This document shows, one piece after another, positions 8,405-16,382 of a stretch of DNA of 33,422 nucleotides. Both the position numbers and the translations under genes were made by a program. Numbering within the stretch: position 1 is the stretch's first letter; every line of letters begins with the position of its first letter. This stretch comes from an uncultured Oscillospiraceae bacterium. Lineage in GTDB: Bacteria; Bacillota; Clostridia; Oscillospirales; Oscillospiraceae. The stretch spans positions 1-33,422 of the forward strand of contig CANQTO010000031.1 in assembly GCA_947626785.1 (NCBI GenBank), written 5' to 3'. The notes beneath the pieces are model-generated. The model made no database searches. It was not told the DNA's origin and saw only the letters and a program-made list of their open reading frames with translations.

Positions 8405-8913
8405 CGGATCTGGCGGCGCCGCTGCTGATCTGCTGCGCGCTGCTGGCCGCCGCCTGCCGGGGCGTGGACGTGTACGACGCGCTGGTCGCCGGGGCCCGGA
8501 AGGGTCTGGCCGTCATGGGGGACGTTTTACCGGCTCTCCTGGCCCTTTTCCCGGCTCTTTGGCTGCTGCGGGCCTCCGGCCTTCCGGAGCTGCTGGGCAC
8601 GATCCTGGGGCCGTTTTTCCGGCTTCTGGGCATTCCTCCCGAGACCTCGCTGCTGATGCTGCTGCGGCCCGTGTCCGGCAGCGCCGCCCTGGCCGCCGCC
8701 TCGGAGCTCATCGGGCGCTTCGGGGCCGACTCCCTCGTCGGCCGCACTGCCGCCGTCATGATCGGCTCCAGCGAGACCACCCTTTACGTCACCGCGGTAT
8801 ATTTTACCGCCGCGGGGGTCAAGAATAGCCGGTGGGCTGTCCCTGCCGCTCTCTGCGCCGATCTGGCCTGTTTTCTCTCCTCGGCCTGGATCTGCCGCCT
8901 GCTCTGGGGCTGA
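8392..8913 (+). CDS. spmB: Spore maturation protein B
   Basis: The 173-residue membrane protein has the SpmB features LPALLALFPALWLLRASG, LLRPVSGSAALAAASEL and GSSETTLYVTAVYF, and a normal length. It is the partner of SpmA in spore maturation. The start is probably the GTG at 8392, inside the end of spmA; there is no clear Shine-Dalgarno, so translation is likely coupled. The next ATG (near 8516) would remove the first membrane helix. The overlapping layout is common for this pair. Confidence 0.92.
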   Translation: MRGLTDLAAPLLICCALLAAACRGVDVYDALVAGARKGLAVMGDVLPALLALFPALWLLRASGLPELLGTILGPFFRLLGIPPETSLLMLLRPVSGSAALAAASELIGRFGADSLVGRTAAVMIGSSETTLYVTAVYFTAAGVKNSRWAVPAALCADLACFLSSAWICRLLWG

Positions 8914-8929
8914 GGCTTTTCGCTTCCCC

Positions 8930-8958
8930 TCGACAGCCCGCCGTGTCTGTGGTATACT
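8930..8958 (+). promoter_or_regulatory. Probable sigma-A promoter of the YitT-family gene
   Basis: TCGACA (8930-8935), a 17-base spacer and TATACT (8953-8958) lie between the spmB stop and the next gene. Each hexamer has one mismatch to consensus. No terminator was seen between spmB and this promoter. Confidence 0.6.
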
Positions 8959-8980
8959 AAAGGCGACGGGAGGTGTGCCG

Positions 8981-9850
8981 ATGCAAAAACGCCTGGACCG
9001 GCTGGGGCCGGGAACGCTCTGGGGGGATCTGTTCTTCTGCCTGCTGGGCAGCGCCCTGGTGGCGCTGTCCGTGTCCATGTTCACAGTCCCCAACGACATC
9101 GCCCCCGGCGGCGTCTCCGGTCTGGCCACGGCCCTGGCCCACATCACGCCCATCCGGGTCAGCGTCTGGTCCCTGCTGCTGAATCTGCCCCTGCTGCTCT
9201 GGGGCTGGCGCAGCCTGGGCGCCCGGTCGCTGCTGATGACCCTGACCAGCACCGTGCTGCTCTCGGCCTTTATCGAGCTCTTTGCCTGGCTGCTGCCCGC
9301 CTACGGGGACAAGCCCCTGGCGGGAGCCGTTTTCGGCGGGCTCTGCTGCGGGCTGGGCGTGGGCCTGCTGTTTCTGCGGGGCATCAGCACCGGCGGCTCG
9401 GACCTGCTGGCCCTGCTGCTCAAGCGGGGGCCCCTGCCCAACGTGTCCTCCGGCGCTCTGGTGCTGGGCATCGACGGGCTGGTGGTGGTCTTCGCCGTGC
9501 TGGTGTTCGGGGATATCGACGTGGCCCTCTACTCGGCCATCTGCATCTTCATCTCCTCCAAGGTCATCGACGCCCTGGCCCAGGGCGTGGACTACGCCAA
9601 GGTGATCTATGTGGTCACCGGCCGGGGGGAGGAGGTCCGCCGGGCGCTGACGGAGTCCATGGACCGGGGCACCACCGTCATCCCCGCCTTCGGGGGCTAT
9701 ACCAATGAGGAAAAACAGGTCATCATCACCGTCACCCGGCGCAGCGCCCTGGCCCAGACCCTGCGCCTGATCCGGCTGACGGACCCGGCCGCCTTCACCT
9801 TCGTCACGGACTCCACCGAGGTCCACGGCGAGGGCTTCAAGCCGGACTGA
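8981..9850 (+). CDS. YitT-family membrane protein (DUF161 plus DUF2179)
   Basis: The 289-residue protein has about five membrane helices in its first 200 residues, with family motifs VPNDIAPGGVSGLATAL, FLRGISTGGSDLLA and a C-terminal soluble DUF2179 domain (about 215-285) containing RGTTVIPAFGGYT and VIITVTRRS. Members are predicted transporters or regulatory membrane proteins without a settled substrate. The ATG at 8981 is chosen because GGAGG lies 7 bases upstream; the GTG two codons earlier overlaps that site. It lies between spmAB and a TraX-family gene, which does not reveal its role. Confidence 0.9.
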   Translation: MQKRLDRLGPGTLWGDLFFCLLGSALVALSVSMFTVPNDIAPGGVSGLATALAHITPIRVSVWSLLLNLPLLLWGWRSLGARSLLMTLTSTVLLSAFIELFAWLLPAYGDKPLAGAVFGGLCCGLGVGLLFLRGISTGGSDLLALLLKRGPLPNVSSGALVLGIDGLVVVFAVLVFGDIDVALYSAICIFISSKVIDALAQGVDYAKVIYVVTGRGEEVRRALTESMDRGTTVIPAFGGYTNEEKQVIITVTRRSALAQTLRLIRLTDPAAFTFVTDSTEVHGEGFKPD

Positions 9851-9871
9851 CCGAAGAGGGAGACTCCACCA

Positions 9872-10639
9872 ATGAAAATGAACCGCAATCAGATCAAATA
9901 CCTGGTCATTGCCGCCATGGTGGTGGACCACATCGCCTGGGCCTGGGTGGACGACACCACCCTCTTGGGCCAGCTGATGCACCTCTTTGGCCGCCTGACG
10001 GGGCCCACCATGGCCTACTTTTTGGCCGAGGGCTATGTCCACACCCGCAGTGTGCCCCGCTACGCCGGGCGGCTGGCCCTGTTCGCGCTGCTGTCCTGGC
10101 CGGCCTTCTGCCTATATGAGTACGGGGTCCTCCCCATCCGGCTGCTGCCGGGGCTCCTGACGGGGACCGGCGTCTGGTGCTTCCAGCTGGCCTCCGGGAA
10201 CACCCTGGTGATCTACCCCCTCTTCGGCGTGATCTACACTCTGTTCATCAGCCTGCTGGTCCTCTGGCTCTGGGACAACAAGAGCTGCCCCCTGCTCCTG
10301 CGGCTGGTGGGCGTGGCCGCGCTGATCTGGCTCTCCCGCTACGGGGACTGGGGCTATTTCGACCCGCTTTGGGCGCTGGTCTTCTTCCTGCTCCGGGACA
10401 AGCCCAAGCTCAAGTGGGGCCTGTTCTGCTTCATCGCCTTTTTTGTCTACGCCAAGTACGCCCCCGCCCCCTTTGCCGGGACGGACGGGCTCTATCAGCT
10501 GGGCGTCTTTCTGGTGCCGCCGCTGCTGACGGTCTTTTACAACGGGCAGGGCGGCTCCTCCCGGCCGGTACATAAGTGGTTCTTTTACATATTCTATCCG
10601 GCCCATCTGCTGCTCCTGGCCGCGCTGAGATGGCTATAA
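9872..10639 (+). CDS. TraX-family integral membrane protein
   Basis: The 255-residue protein is almost wholly hydrophobic, with about seven to eight helices, and shows the family pattern IKYLVIAAMVVDHIAW near the start, GRLTGPTMAYFLAEGYVHT at about 50, and KWFFYIFYPAHLLLL at the end. In F plasmids TraX acetylates pilin; chromosomal relatives in Firmicutes belong to the wider acyltransferase-3-like group and probably modify a surface molecule, which is inference. A GAGGGAG sequence precedes the ATG. It starts 21 bases after the YitT-family gene, so the two are probably co-transcribed, and it converges on the signal peptidase gene across a shared terminator. Confidence 0.9.
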   Translation: MKMNRNQIKYLVIAAMVVDHIAWAWVDDTTLLGQLMHLFGRLTGPTMAYFLAEGYVHTRSVPRYAGRLALFALLSWPAFCLYEYGVLPIRLLPGLLTGTGVWCFQLASGNTLVIYPLFGVIYTLFISLLVLWLWDNKSCPLLLRLVGVAALIWLSRYGDWGYFDPLWALVFFLLRDKPKLKWGLFCFIAFFVYAKYAPAPFAGTDGLYQLGVFLVPPLLTVFYNGQGGSSRPVHKWFFYIFYPAHLLLLAALRWL

Positions 10640-10661
10640 ACACAATAAAAGGCCATATAAA

Positions 10662-10689
10662 CGGGCCCTTGACAGCAGTCAAGGGCCCG
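10662..10689. terminator. Bidirectional terminator between convergent operons
   Basis: A 12-bp perfect stem, CGGGCCCTTGAC (10662-10673) with GTCAAGGGCCCG (10678-10689) and a 4-base loop, lies between the TraX-family stop and the end of the pilus operon. On the minus strand TTTATATGG and then TTTTATTG follow; on the plus strand the following bases are AATACTATTTC. It best fits the 3' end of the minus-strand operon. Confidence 0.75.
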
Positions 10690-10705
10690 AATACTATTTC
10701 AAAGC

Positions 10706-11248
10706 TTATTCTTCCGCGCTCTCCCGCAGGCGGGAGGCCAGCATGTTCAGCATGGCCCCGCAGGCGGCGAAGATCAGCACATACAGCTTGCCGAGGAAGC
10801 TGGTGTAGACGGCCATCAGGTTCCCCAGCACCGGCAGGTGCAGCGCCACGCGGCCGATCAGCGCCATATAAGGCACCGGCTCCAGGTCCTCCTTCTCGTT
10901 GGCGTCGCCCTTGGTGATAAAATCTCCCTCTACCTGGCGGTTTCTGACCACCCGGTGGGTGATGACGGACTCGTCCTGCTGGAAAGCGATCACATCCTCC
11001 GGCTGGATCTCCGCCGGCTCCACGGGCTTGACATACACCACGCTCCCCACGGGGATCTCCGGCTCCATGCTGCCGCTGACCACGTTATAGACCTCGTAGC
11101 CCAGCAGACGGGGCGCCGTTATGGGCAGGAAGGTCAGGATCACCGCGGCCAAAATCAGCGTGCCGAGAACATTGCAAAGGGCGGGAAGGAACTTCCCGCC
11201 CCTTTTCTTTTCGGGACGCTGTTCAGGATTCAGCGCCTTATCTCTCAT
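10706..11248 (-). CDS. sipW: SipW-type (ER/archaeal-class) signal peptidase I
   Basis: The 180-residue membrane protease has helices at about 24-46 and 150-172. Its active site is of the Ser/His class: S60 in VVSGSMEP and H98 in ITHRVV, with acidic residues near GDANEKED at 114-121. No lysine takes the place used by ordinary bacterial type I peptidases. In Bacillus, SipW processes TasA and TapA, the matrix fibre proteins. Here it closes an operon that also encodes two proteins with SipW-type signal peptides, so these are its likely substrates. The ATG overlaps the preceding stop in ATGA (11245-11248). Family identification is strong; substrates are inferred. Confidence 0.92.
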   Translation of the reverse strand: MRDKALNPEQRPEKKRGGKFLPALCNVLGTLILAAVILTFLPITAPRLLGYEVYNVVSGSMEPEIPVGSVVYVKPVEPAEIQPEDVIAFQQDESVITHRVVRNRQVEGDFITKGDANEKEDLEPVPYMALIGRVALHLPVLGNLMAVYTSFLGKLYVLIFAACGAMLNMLASRLRESAEE

Positions 11249-12084
11249 GCGGCTTCCTTTCTCTTTTTCCGCCGGACGATCAGCCAGACGATCATGCCGA
11301 TGAGCACGGCGTCCACCAGGATCAGGCCCACGCGGGCGCCCACGGGCAGACGGCCGAACATCTCAGCGCCGTTTTCTATGGCATCCTTGCCCACGTCCAG
11401 CAAGCCCAGAGGCGTCTCATCCAGATCGATGATCTCCTCGGGAGCCGGGGCCAGCGGCACCGCGCCGCCGTCCACCGCTACCGCGCCGCCGGCGTCATCC
11501 ACCGCGGCCGCGGGGGGATTGACCAGGGTGATCAGCTGGGTGTACACAAAGGTGAAGTCGTTGGCCGCAGGGTCCTCGGAGAGGGTGCGGCGCAGGTTGT
11601 AGGCCTGGGGCTGGTAGCCCTCGATGTACTGGTAGGCCACCACCATCACGTCGCCCACGCTGCCGTAATAGGTCGCGGAGGGGATCAGAGCGTTGCCGTC
11701 CTGGTCCACATAGTTGACCGTGTAGGCCACCTGGTCGCCCAGCATACCGTAGACTACCACGTAGTCCGCGTCCTTGCCGCCGCCGTAGCTGCCGGCGCCG
11801 CCCAGGATCTGGTCGCTGTTGATGCCGGCCTCCCGGATGCCCTTGGCGTAGTACTTGCTCCCGTCGCCCAGGACGATCTCAGCGGGGTCAAAATAGACGG
11901 CGCCGGTGCCGGTCTGCACATCCCCGCTGGCGAAGTCGCCGGCGCTGCCGGAGAAGATGCGGGTCTGGTAGGGGTTGTCGTCCGTGTAATCGTACACGTC
12001 CCCCTCCGCGTAAGCGGAGACGGCCAGGCTGCTCAGCAGGCAGAGGACGAACAGGACGGAGATCAGCTTCTTAAGACTTTTCAT
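11245..12084 (-). CDS. Secreted, membrane-anchored surface protein with a MucBP-like domain
   Basis: The 279-residue protein has a signal peptide (1-26, ending in SAYA), a stretch without recognisable domain (27-117), a MucBP-like beta domain at about 118-182 (YTVNYVDQDGNAL ... FTFVYT), an Ala/Pro-rich linker and a final membrane helix (252-270) with a basic tail RRKKRK. Just before the helix is LPVGA, which resembles but is not LPXTG. It should sit outside the cell, attached by its C-terminus. AAGGAGGGGG precedes the ATG, which overlaps the upstream gene by 14 bases. Neither the domain before MucBP nor the ligand is known to me. Confidence 0.75.
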   Translation of the reverse strand: MKSLKKLISVLFVLCLLSSLAVSAYAEGDVYDYTDDNPYQTRIFSGSAGDFASGDVQTGTGAVYFDPAEIVLGDGSKYYAKGIREAGINSDQILGGAGSYGGGKDADYVVVYGMLGDQVAYTVNYVDQDGNALIPSATYYGSVGDVMVVAYQYIEGYQPQAYNLRRTLSEDPAANDFTFVYTQLITLVNPPAAAVDDAGGAVAVDGGAVPLAPAPEEIIDLDETPLGLLDVGKDAIENGAEMFGRLPVGARVGLILVDAVLIGMIVWLIVRRKKRKEAA

Positions 12085-12808
12085 TGCCGGCGCCCCCTTC
12101 CTTTTTCTTTTTGTTGCTCACGTAGCCGTAGATGGCGATCAGCAGGACCAGCGCCCCGGCGCCGCCCATCAGGCCCATGTAGAGAAAGCTGTCGTTCTCA
12201 TCGCCGGTGCGCACGTAGGTGGTGCGGCGGTTGGTGTCGTCCAGCTCCACGGCGAAGTTCATCTTGAGGCGGGCGGCGGTGTTCTGATAGGAGTTGCCCT
12301 GGGTCTCGCCGTCCAGCGCCACGGTCAGGCTCAGGTGCCCGGCCTGGCCCTTTGTCAGGGTGCCCAGGAAGAACCAGTCGCCCATGGCGTTGGTGGCCTG
12401 CTTCAGGCCCTGGCCGGCCGCGCTCTCGTCCTCGCCGCCCACGGTATCGCTGTTATACAGCTCGGTGACCTCCCCGTCGGGGGCGGTATAGGCCAGCCGG
12501 TAGGTGTACGCGCCGCCGTGGCCGCCCTGTTCCTCCAGGGTCTGGAGCACTTCGTTGGTCATGTACCAATCGGTGCCCACGTCGTTGTCGTTTGCCAGGT
12601 CCACCGTGACGGTGACGGAGTCGCCGGGCTGCAACCGGCTGATGGCCTCGGCGATATTGGCGCTGCTGAACTGCTCATCCATCTCCGCCTGGGAGGTAAA
12701 GGTGACGCTGCCGCCGTTGCCGGTCAGGTCATCGGCGTAAGCGGTCACGGTCCCCAGGGAGAAGACCAGCGCGGCGGTCAGGAGGATGCTGAATAGCTTC
12801 TTTTTCAT
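12071..12808 (-). CDS. Surface protein with signal peptide, beta-rich ectodomain and C-terminal TGD-type anchor
   Basis: The 245-residue protein has a signal peptide (about 1-25, ending in TAYA), an ectodomain of about 180 residues rich in beta-type patterns (VTVTVDLAND, SLTVALDGE) and a C-terminal VRTGDENDSF followed by a membrane helix (about 211-231) and KKKK. The TGD-helix-basic-tail layout resembles the xxTGD sorting ends of Clostridia pilus-associated proteins, but there is no LPXTG. Start choice: two in-frame ATGs lie at 12814 and 12808; AAGGAGGG is only 1-2 bases from the first and 8 from the second, so I take 12808. It lies between the SipW-type-signal proteins and the MucBP protein and probably anchors or caps the fibre, which is inference. 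Confidence 0.72.
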   Translation of the reverse strand: MKKKLFSILLTAALVFSLGTVTAYADDLTGNGGSVTFTSQAEMDEQFSSANIAEAISRLQPGDSVTVTVDLANDNDVGTDWYMTNEVLQTLEEQGGHGGAYTYRLAYTAPDGEVTELYNSDTVGGEDESAAGQGLKQATNAMGDWFFLGTLTKGQAGHLSLTVALDGETQGNSYQNTAARLKMNFAVELDDTNRRTTYVRTGDENDSFLYMGLMGGAGALVLLIAIYGYVSNKKKKEGGAGNEKS

Positions 12809-12826
12809 TCCCATTCCCTCCTTGCT

Positions 12827-13543
12827 TTAAGCGAGCACATCGTTCATGTCAACGCCCCAGGCGCTCTTCATAGCGGCTTCGGCGTTGTGCTCCTGGACGG
12901 CGTCCACAACGGCCTCCACGCAGAAGGACGCGCCGTCGTAGTCATAGGTATAGGTGATGCGTCCGTTCTCCTCAGTGGAGGAATAGACGTTGTTGATCTC
13001 ATCGTCCACGACCAGGGTGGTGGTGAAGGGGGAGTTGGCCGGCGCGCCGGCGGGCAGCACGTGCTTATAGTACAGCACGGTGCGCTCGGTGGTCTGGCTC
13101 TCCACGTGCCAGTCGTCGTTCTCCTGGAAATCCAGGCCGATGAAAGCGGGGTTCAGGTCCGTCCGCTTGTTGCCGGCATCGTCCACCCAGTAGCGGTAGA
13201 CGGTGACGCGGACATACTGGCCGATGGTGCCCACGTTCTGAACGCTGAGCGCCTCCGGGTACTCCTGGTTGGGGTGGAAATCCTTCCCCCCGGGGATATG
13301 GCCCAGCAGGGGGCCCTGGTCGTTATCGCCCCGGGAGCCCATGGTCTCCTGGGACCGGATCTCGCCGTTCTCCACCAGGGCGACGCCGATGTTCTGGGTC
13401 TGCATAGCGGTGGTGTAATCGTCGGAGACATAGGTCAGCGCGGCGCGGGTGCCGCTGACGGAGCTCATCAGCAGGAGGATCAGGGCCAGGATGAACAGGC
13501 CCATGGTCACCCGCGGGGTGAGAAGCTTCCTGATTTTAGACAT
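12827..13543 (-). CDS. TasA/CalY-like secreted protein with SipW-type signal peptide (second copy)
   Basis: The 238-residue protein starts with a basic segment, then a hydrophobic stretch FILALILLLMSSVSGTRAAL leading into TYVSDDYT, the arrangement of SipW-cognate signal peptides. The mature part has beta-rich segments (YVRVTVYRYW, RITYTYDYDG) and a C-terminus without membrane helix or sorting signal. TasA and camelysin are secreted fibre-forming proteins or proteases of this signal class; here assembly into fibres is inference from signal type and from the sipW gene in the same operon. AAGGAGGGG precedes the ATG. It lies 3 bases downstream of the other SipW-type gene but shares little obvious sequence with it outside the signal region and the YVR(V/F) segment. 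Confidence 0.72.
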   Translation of the reverse strand: MSKIRKLLTPRVTMGLFILALILLLMSSVSGTRAALTYVSDDYTTAMQTQNIGVALVENGEIRSQETMGSRGDNDQGPLLGHIPGGKDFHPNQEYPEALSVQNVGTIGQYVRVTVYRYWVDDAGNKRTDLNPAFIGLDFQENDDWHVESQTTERTVLYYKHVLPAGAPANSPFTTTLVVDDEINNVYSSTEENGRITYTYDYDGASFCVEAVVDAVQEHNAEAAMKSAWGVDMNDVLA

Positions 13544-13546
13544 CGC

Positions 13547-14131
13547 TTATTCCCCTCCTTCCGGGCCGTTCTCGGCAGCATTGAAGGTGTCTCTGGTCTG
13601 GACGACCTTCTGGGTCCAGATCTCCGGAGTCCTGGGGTCCATTGGGCTTCCGTCGGCGTTGTACAGGACCGGCGCGCTCTCGTAGACCACGATCACGTCC
13701 AGGCCGTCGCCCTCCTCCAGGAACTTGTCGTACTGGGCCCGCGTCATCTCCGCGATCTGCACGGAGATCGGGCTGGCGTCCGCATGCTCCGGGTCAAGGG
13801 CCTGGCTGTAGTAGTACCAGTCGCCTTCCTGGGTCCAGCCCTCGCCGGTGACGGTCAGGGCGCCGTCGCCGCCGTCATAGCTGGGGCCGAAGGCCCGGAA
13901 GCGGACGTATACGGGCTGGGTGTTGTTGGGGTCGCCGGTGTCATAGCGGATGGTGACCGTCTTGGACCAGCTGCCGACCTCCTCCTCCATCCGGGTGCCG
14001 CCGCCCAGCTCGATGGGGACGCTGCCCACGGCGGAGGCGTTGGCCGTGAAGTAGGCCAGGGCGCTGCCGATGGTGGCGCTGAGGACCAGCGCCAGGACGA
14101 GGACGGTCAAAACAAAGCTTTTTCTTTTCAT
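13547..14131 (-). CDS. TasA/CalY-like secreted protein with SipW-type signal peptide (first copy)
   Basis: The 194-residue protein begins MKRKSFVLTVLVLALVL and reaches ATIGSALAYFTANASA, the classic SipW-cognate signature in which the peptide is cut before YFT. The mature part (about 27-194) contains repeated beta-strand patterns (KTVTIRYDT, PVYVRFRAFG, WYYYSQALD) and ends without anchor. By analogy with TasA it could be a fibre subunit or an accessory assembly protein. GGAGG lies 10 bases upstream of the ATG. Together with the next gene and sipW it forms the SipW-dependent half of the operon. The signal assignment is strong; the role is inferred. Confidence 0.78.
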   Translation of the reverse strand: MKRKSFVLTVLVLALVLSATIGSALAYFTANASAVGSVPIELGGGTRMEEEVGSWSKTVTIRYDTGDPNNTQPVYVRFRAFGPSYDGGDGALTVTGEGWTQEGDWYYYSQALDPEHADASPISVQIAEMTRAQYDKFLEEGDGLDVIVVYESAPVLYNADGSPMDPRTPEIWTQKVVQTRDTFNAAENGPEGGE

Positions 14132-14146
14132 TTTCCCCTATCCTCC

Positions 14147-15355
14147 TTATTCACCCGGCTCGGGAGCGGGGGTCTCGGTCCAGCTCCGCTGCTGCCAGGT
14201 CCATTGTTCGGCGCCAAGCTCAAAGGAGTTGACGATGCCGGAGCCGCCCCGGTGGTCCGTAGTGGGTCCATTGGTGAAGTTGAACTCCACGATCTCCGCG
14301 GCGCTGACGGTCAACTCGTTCTCATCGGGGACGGTCAGCTCATAGCTGGCGCCGGAGTAGACCTCCGTGACGGTGACGGTGCTGCCCACGGGGATGCGGT
14401 CCATCTCGACCCACTGCTCGTTGGGGCCGGTGAAGGTGATGCCGGTGGTGCGCTTATAGCTTTCGCCCTCACCCTCCGCGCCGGGGGCGGCGGGGGTCTG
14501 TACCGCGACCTCGAAGACGAAGGTGGCGGGCTCGGCGCCGTTCATGCCGGTCAGGGTCTTGGTGATCCTGATGGCGCCGTAGCGGGGCTGGTGGGTGCCC
14601 TTGAGCACGGCGTCCGCGTCATAGTCCCAAGCGCCGTTCTCGGCGGCGGTGTTGCCGCCGGTGTAGCCCTCATTCGGATCCCCGTCCTGGCCGCGGGCGG
14701 GCAGGGAGATCAGCGAGGGGGTGAAGCTGTACTCATTGAGGGCGGAGTAGGCCATGGTGACGACCGGGTTCTCGGCCTCCTCGTCGATGCGGACATAATC
14801 GGCGGGCCCGGCGCCGGGCTCATGGGCCACCATCAGCCACAGGCCGGGGTTCAGGCCCTTGCCCAGGCCGGCATCGCCAAAGACGGCGGTCCCGCCCTCG
14901 CCCACGTCCGCCTGGACGGAGATGACCGGCTCCTGGGTGAGCTTTCCCGCCGGGAAGAGGGCCTTCGCGGCGGCGGCGCTCATCTGCGCCCAGCCTTCGG
15001 CGGCTGCGGCCGGATCGGTGAAGCCCTCGTCGTAGAGCTCCGCCAGGCCCTCAAAGGGCGCTTCGAACTCCGTGAAGGTATAGGCGTCCTGGCCGGGGAC
15101 TTTAGCCGCGGGGGCGACCAGATACAGATCCACCTGGATGCCCAGGGCATGGGGGTCCTCGGCCGCCGGGTCGCCCGGCACGAGGGGCTCCCTGGCGAAA
15201 TCATCTGCAAAGGCCGACGGCAGATGGACGGTGAGGCGGTTGGGCATATCCAGATCCAGCGCCTCTCCCTCCGCCGCCATAGCGGCCGGCGCGCCGGCCA
15301 GCATAGCCGCCGCCAGCACGACACTGACCGCCACAGTCAGCAAACTCTTTTTCAT
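14147..15355 (-). CDS. Accessory pilin-like protein with a C-terminal isopeptide-type domain
   Basis: The 402-residue protein has a signal peptide (1-27, ending in AAMA), an N-terminal pilin-like region (about 40-225) with GLWLMVAHEPG and YSFTPSLISLP, which resemble the N-domains of Gram-positive pilins, and a second domain at about 265-370 (GAIRITKTLTG, FVFEVAV, GSTVTVTEVYSGASYEL) like the Spy0128/Cna-B class that can form Lys-Asn bonds. No LPXTG and no membrane helix ends the protein, so it must be released, or held by incorporation into the fibre. The start at 15355 has GGAGGAG upstream; a further upstream ATG in frame would add 23 basic residues and is unlikely. It follows the sortase gene directly. 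Confidence 0.75.
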   Translation of the reverse strand: MKKSLLTVAVSVVLAAAMLAGAPAAMAAEGEALDLDMPNRLTVHLPSAFADDFAREPLVPGDPAAEDPHALGIQVDLYLVAPAAKVPGQDAYTFTEFEAPFEGLAELYDEGFTDPAAAAEGWAQMSAAAAKALFPAGKLTQEPVISVQADVGEGGTAVFGDAGLGKGLNPGLWLMVAHEPGAGPADYVRIDEEAENPVVTMAYSALNEYSFTPSLISLPARGQDGDPNEGYTGGNTAAENGAWDYDADAVLKGTHQPRYGAIRITKTLTGMNGAEPATFVFEVAVQTPAAPGAEGEGESYKRTTGITFTGPNEQWVEMDRIPVGSTVTVTEVYSGASYELTVPDENELTVSAAEIVEFNFTNGPTTDHRGGSGIVNSFELGAEQWTWQQRSWTETPAPEPGE

Positions 15356-15427
15356 AGGCGATCTCCTCCTTTTTTCCTTACAAAACTGTTGCGCGCGTTG
15401 GCCGGGTCTCCGGCCGGGGATCACGGT

Positions 15428-16351
15428 TTAATCCTTATCCTTATCCTCATCCTGCAAACCGCTGTGGCGGATCTCCTGGTACTCCTCCAGAAGCTCTTTC
15501 TTGTTCTTCCGGGGCCGGCGGACGTTGTAATAGAACAGGAGTCCTGCCAGCAGGGCGAAGAGCAGGGGGACCGCCAGCGCGGGAATGACGACATAGGTAG
15601 AGATACGGGTGGCGTCGGGGGTGACGATGGGGGCCTCCTTGATATTCTCGATGCGGGTGCCGCGCACCAGCATCCGGTGGCTGTTGACGCCGTAGGGGGT
15701 ACAGGTGACCAGGGTGAAATGGTCCTCGCCGGGGACGATCGCCAGGTCGGACACGTCCTCGGGCAGGACGATGCGGATCTGGTCCACCATATAGGTGATG
15801 GTCTGGTGGAGCACGGTGACGGTGAAGATATCGCCGGGCTGGAGCTGGTCCAGGTCGGTGAAGAGCCGGGCCGAGGGCAGGCCCCGGTGGCCGGAGATCG
15901 CGGCGTGGGTACTCTCGCCGCCCACGGGGAGGGAGGTGCCCTCTAAGTGCCCGGTGGCGATCTGGAGCACGGCGTCGCCGGTGCCGTGGTAGATAGGCAG
16001 GTTCACGTCGATAGAGGGGACGTTCACATAGCCCATGATGCCGGTGCCGGTGATATCCAGCAGGCTCAGGTATTCCTCCTGCTCGGCCTCGTCGAAGACG
16101 AAGTGGGTGCCCACTTCCGCCAGGCGCTCATTGTATTCCCGGGCGGCCTGGAGGAGAGCCTCCTCCTCCCGGCCGTCCATGCTGTCCACCTGCTCCACGT
16201 AGGCGGCCACGGCCCGGGACTGGTGGAAGCTGTTCCACCAATCGCTGACGGTGGGGTAGCCCACCAGGACCAGGCCCGCCAGCAGAATCGCCAGCAGGAC
16301 GTAGGTGGACCAGTTTCCGCCTTTCTTTTTGGTTTTCTCTGATTTTGACAT
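15428..16351 (-). CDS. Class C (pilin-polymerising) sortase
   Basis: The 307-residue transpeptidase has an N-terminal helix (about 16-35), a beta-barrel core with H155 in AAISGHRGLP, C217 in TLVTCTPYG and R226 in NSHRMLVRG, and a second membrane helix (about 245-270) followed by a charged tail, the class C layout. It should join pilin subunits at LPXTG Thr to a pilin lysine. The flexible lid motif DP(W/F/Y) usually found before the core is not seen; the corresponding stretch reads FVFDEAEQEEY. I use the ATG at 16351, preceded by GAGG; the frame extends 9 codons to a TTG. It lies directly after the backbone pilin gene, its likely substrate. Confidence 0.93.
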   Translation of the reverse strand: MSKSEKTKKKGGNWSTYVLLAILLAGLVLVGYPTVSDWWNSFHQSRAVAAYVEQVDSMDGREEEALLQAAREYNERLAEVGTHFVFDEAEQEEYLSLLDITGTGIMGYVNVPSIDVNLPIYHGTGDAVLQIATGHLEGTSLPVGGESTHAAISGHRGLPSARLFTDLDQLQPGDIFTVTVLHQTITYMVDQIRIVLPEDVSDLAIVPGEDHFTLVTCTPYGVNSHRMLVRGTRIENIKEAPIVTPDATRISTYVVIPALAVPLLFALLAGLLFYYNVRRPRKNKKELLEEYQEIRHSGLQDEDKDKD

Positions 16352-16382
16352 AGAGGGGACCTCGAAATCGATTACCAATTAG

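Noticed and set aside
9872-10639. A conjugative element, suggested by the TraX name
   Set aside because: No other transfer, relaxase or integrase gene is in the window; chromosomal TraX-family proteins are common.
12887-15946. A 1019-codon open frame on the plus strand opposite the pilus genes
   Set aside because: It lies antisense to four genes with clear signal peptides, domains and ribosome binding sites; its product is low-complexity Gly/Val/Asp-rich and resembles the shadow of GC-rich coding DNA.
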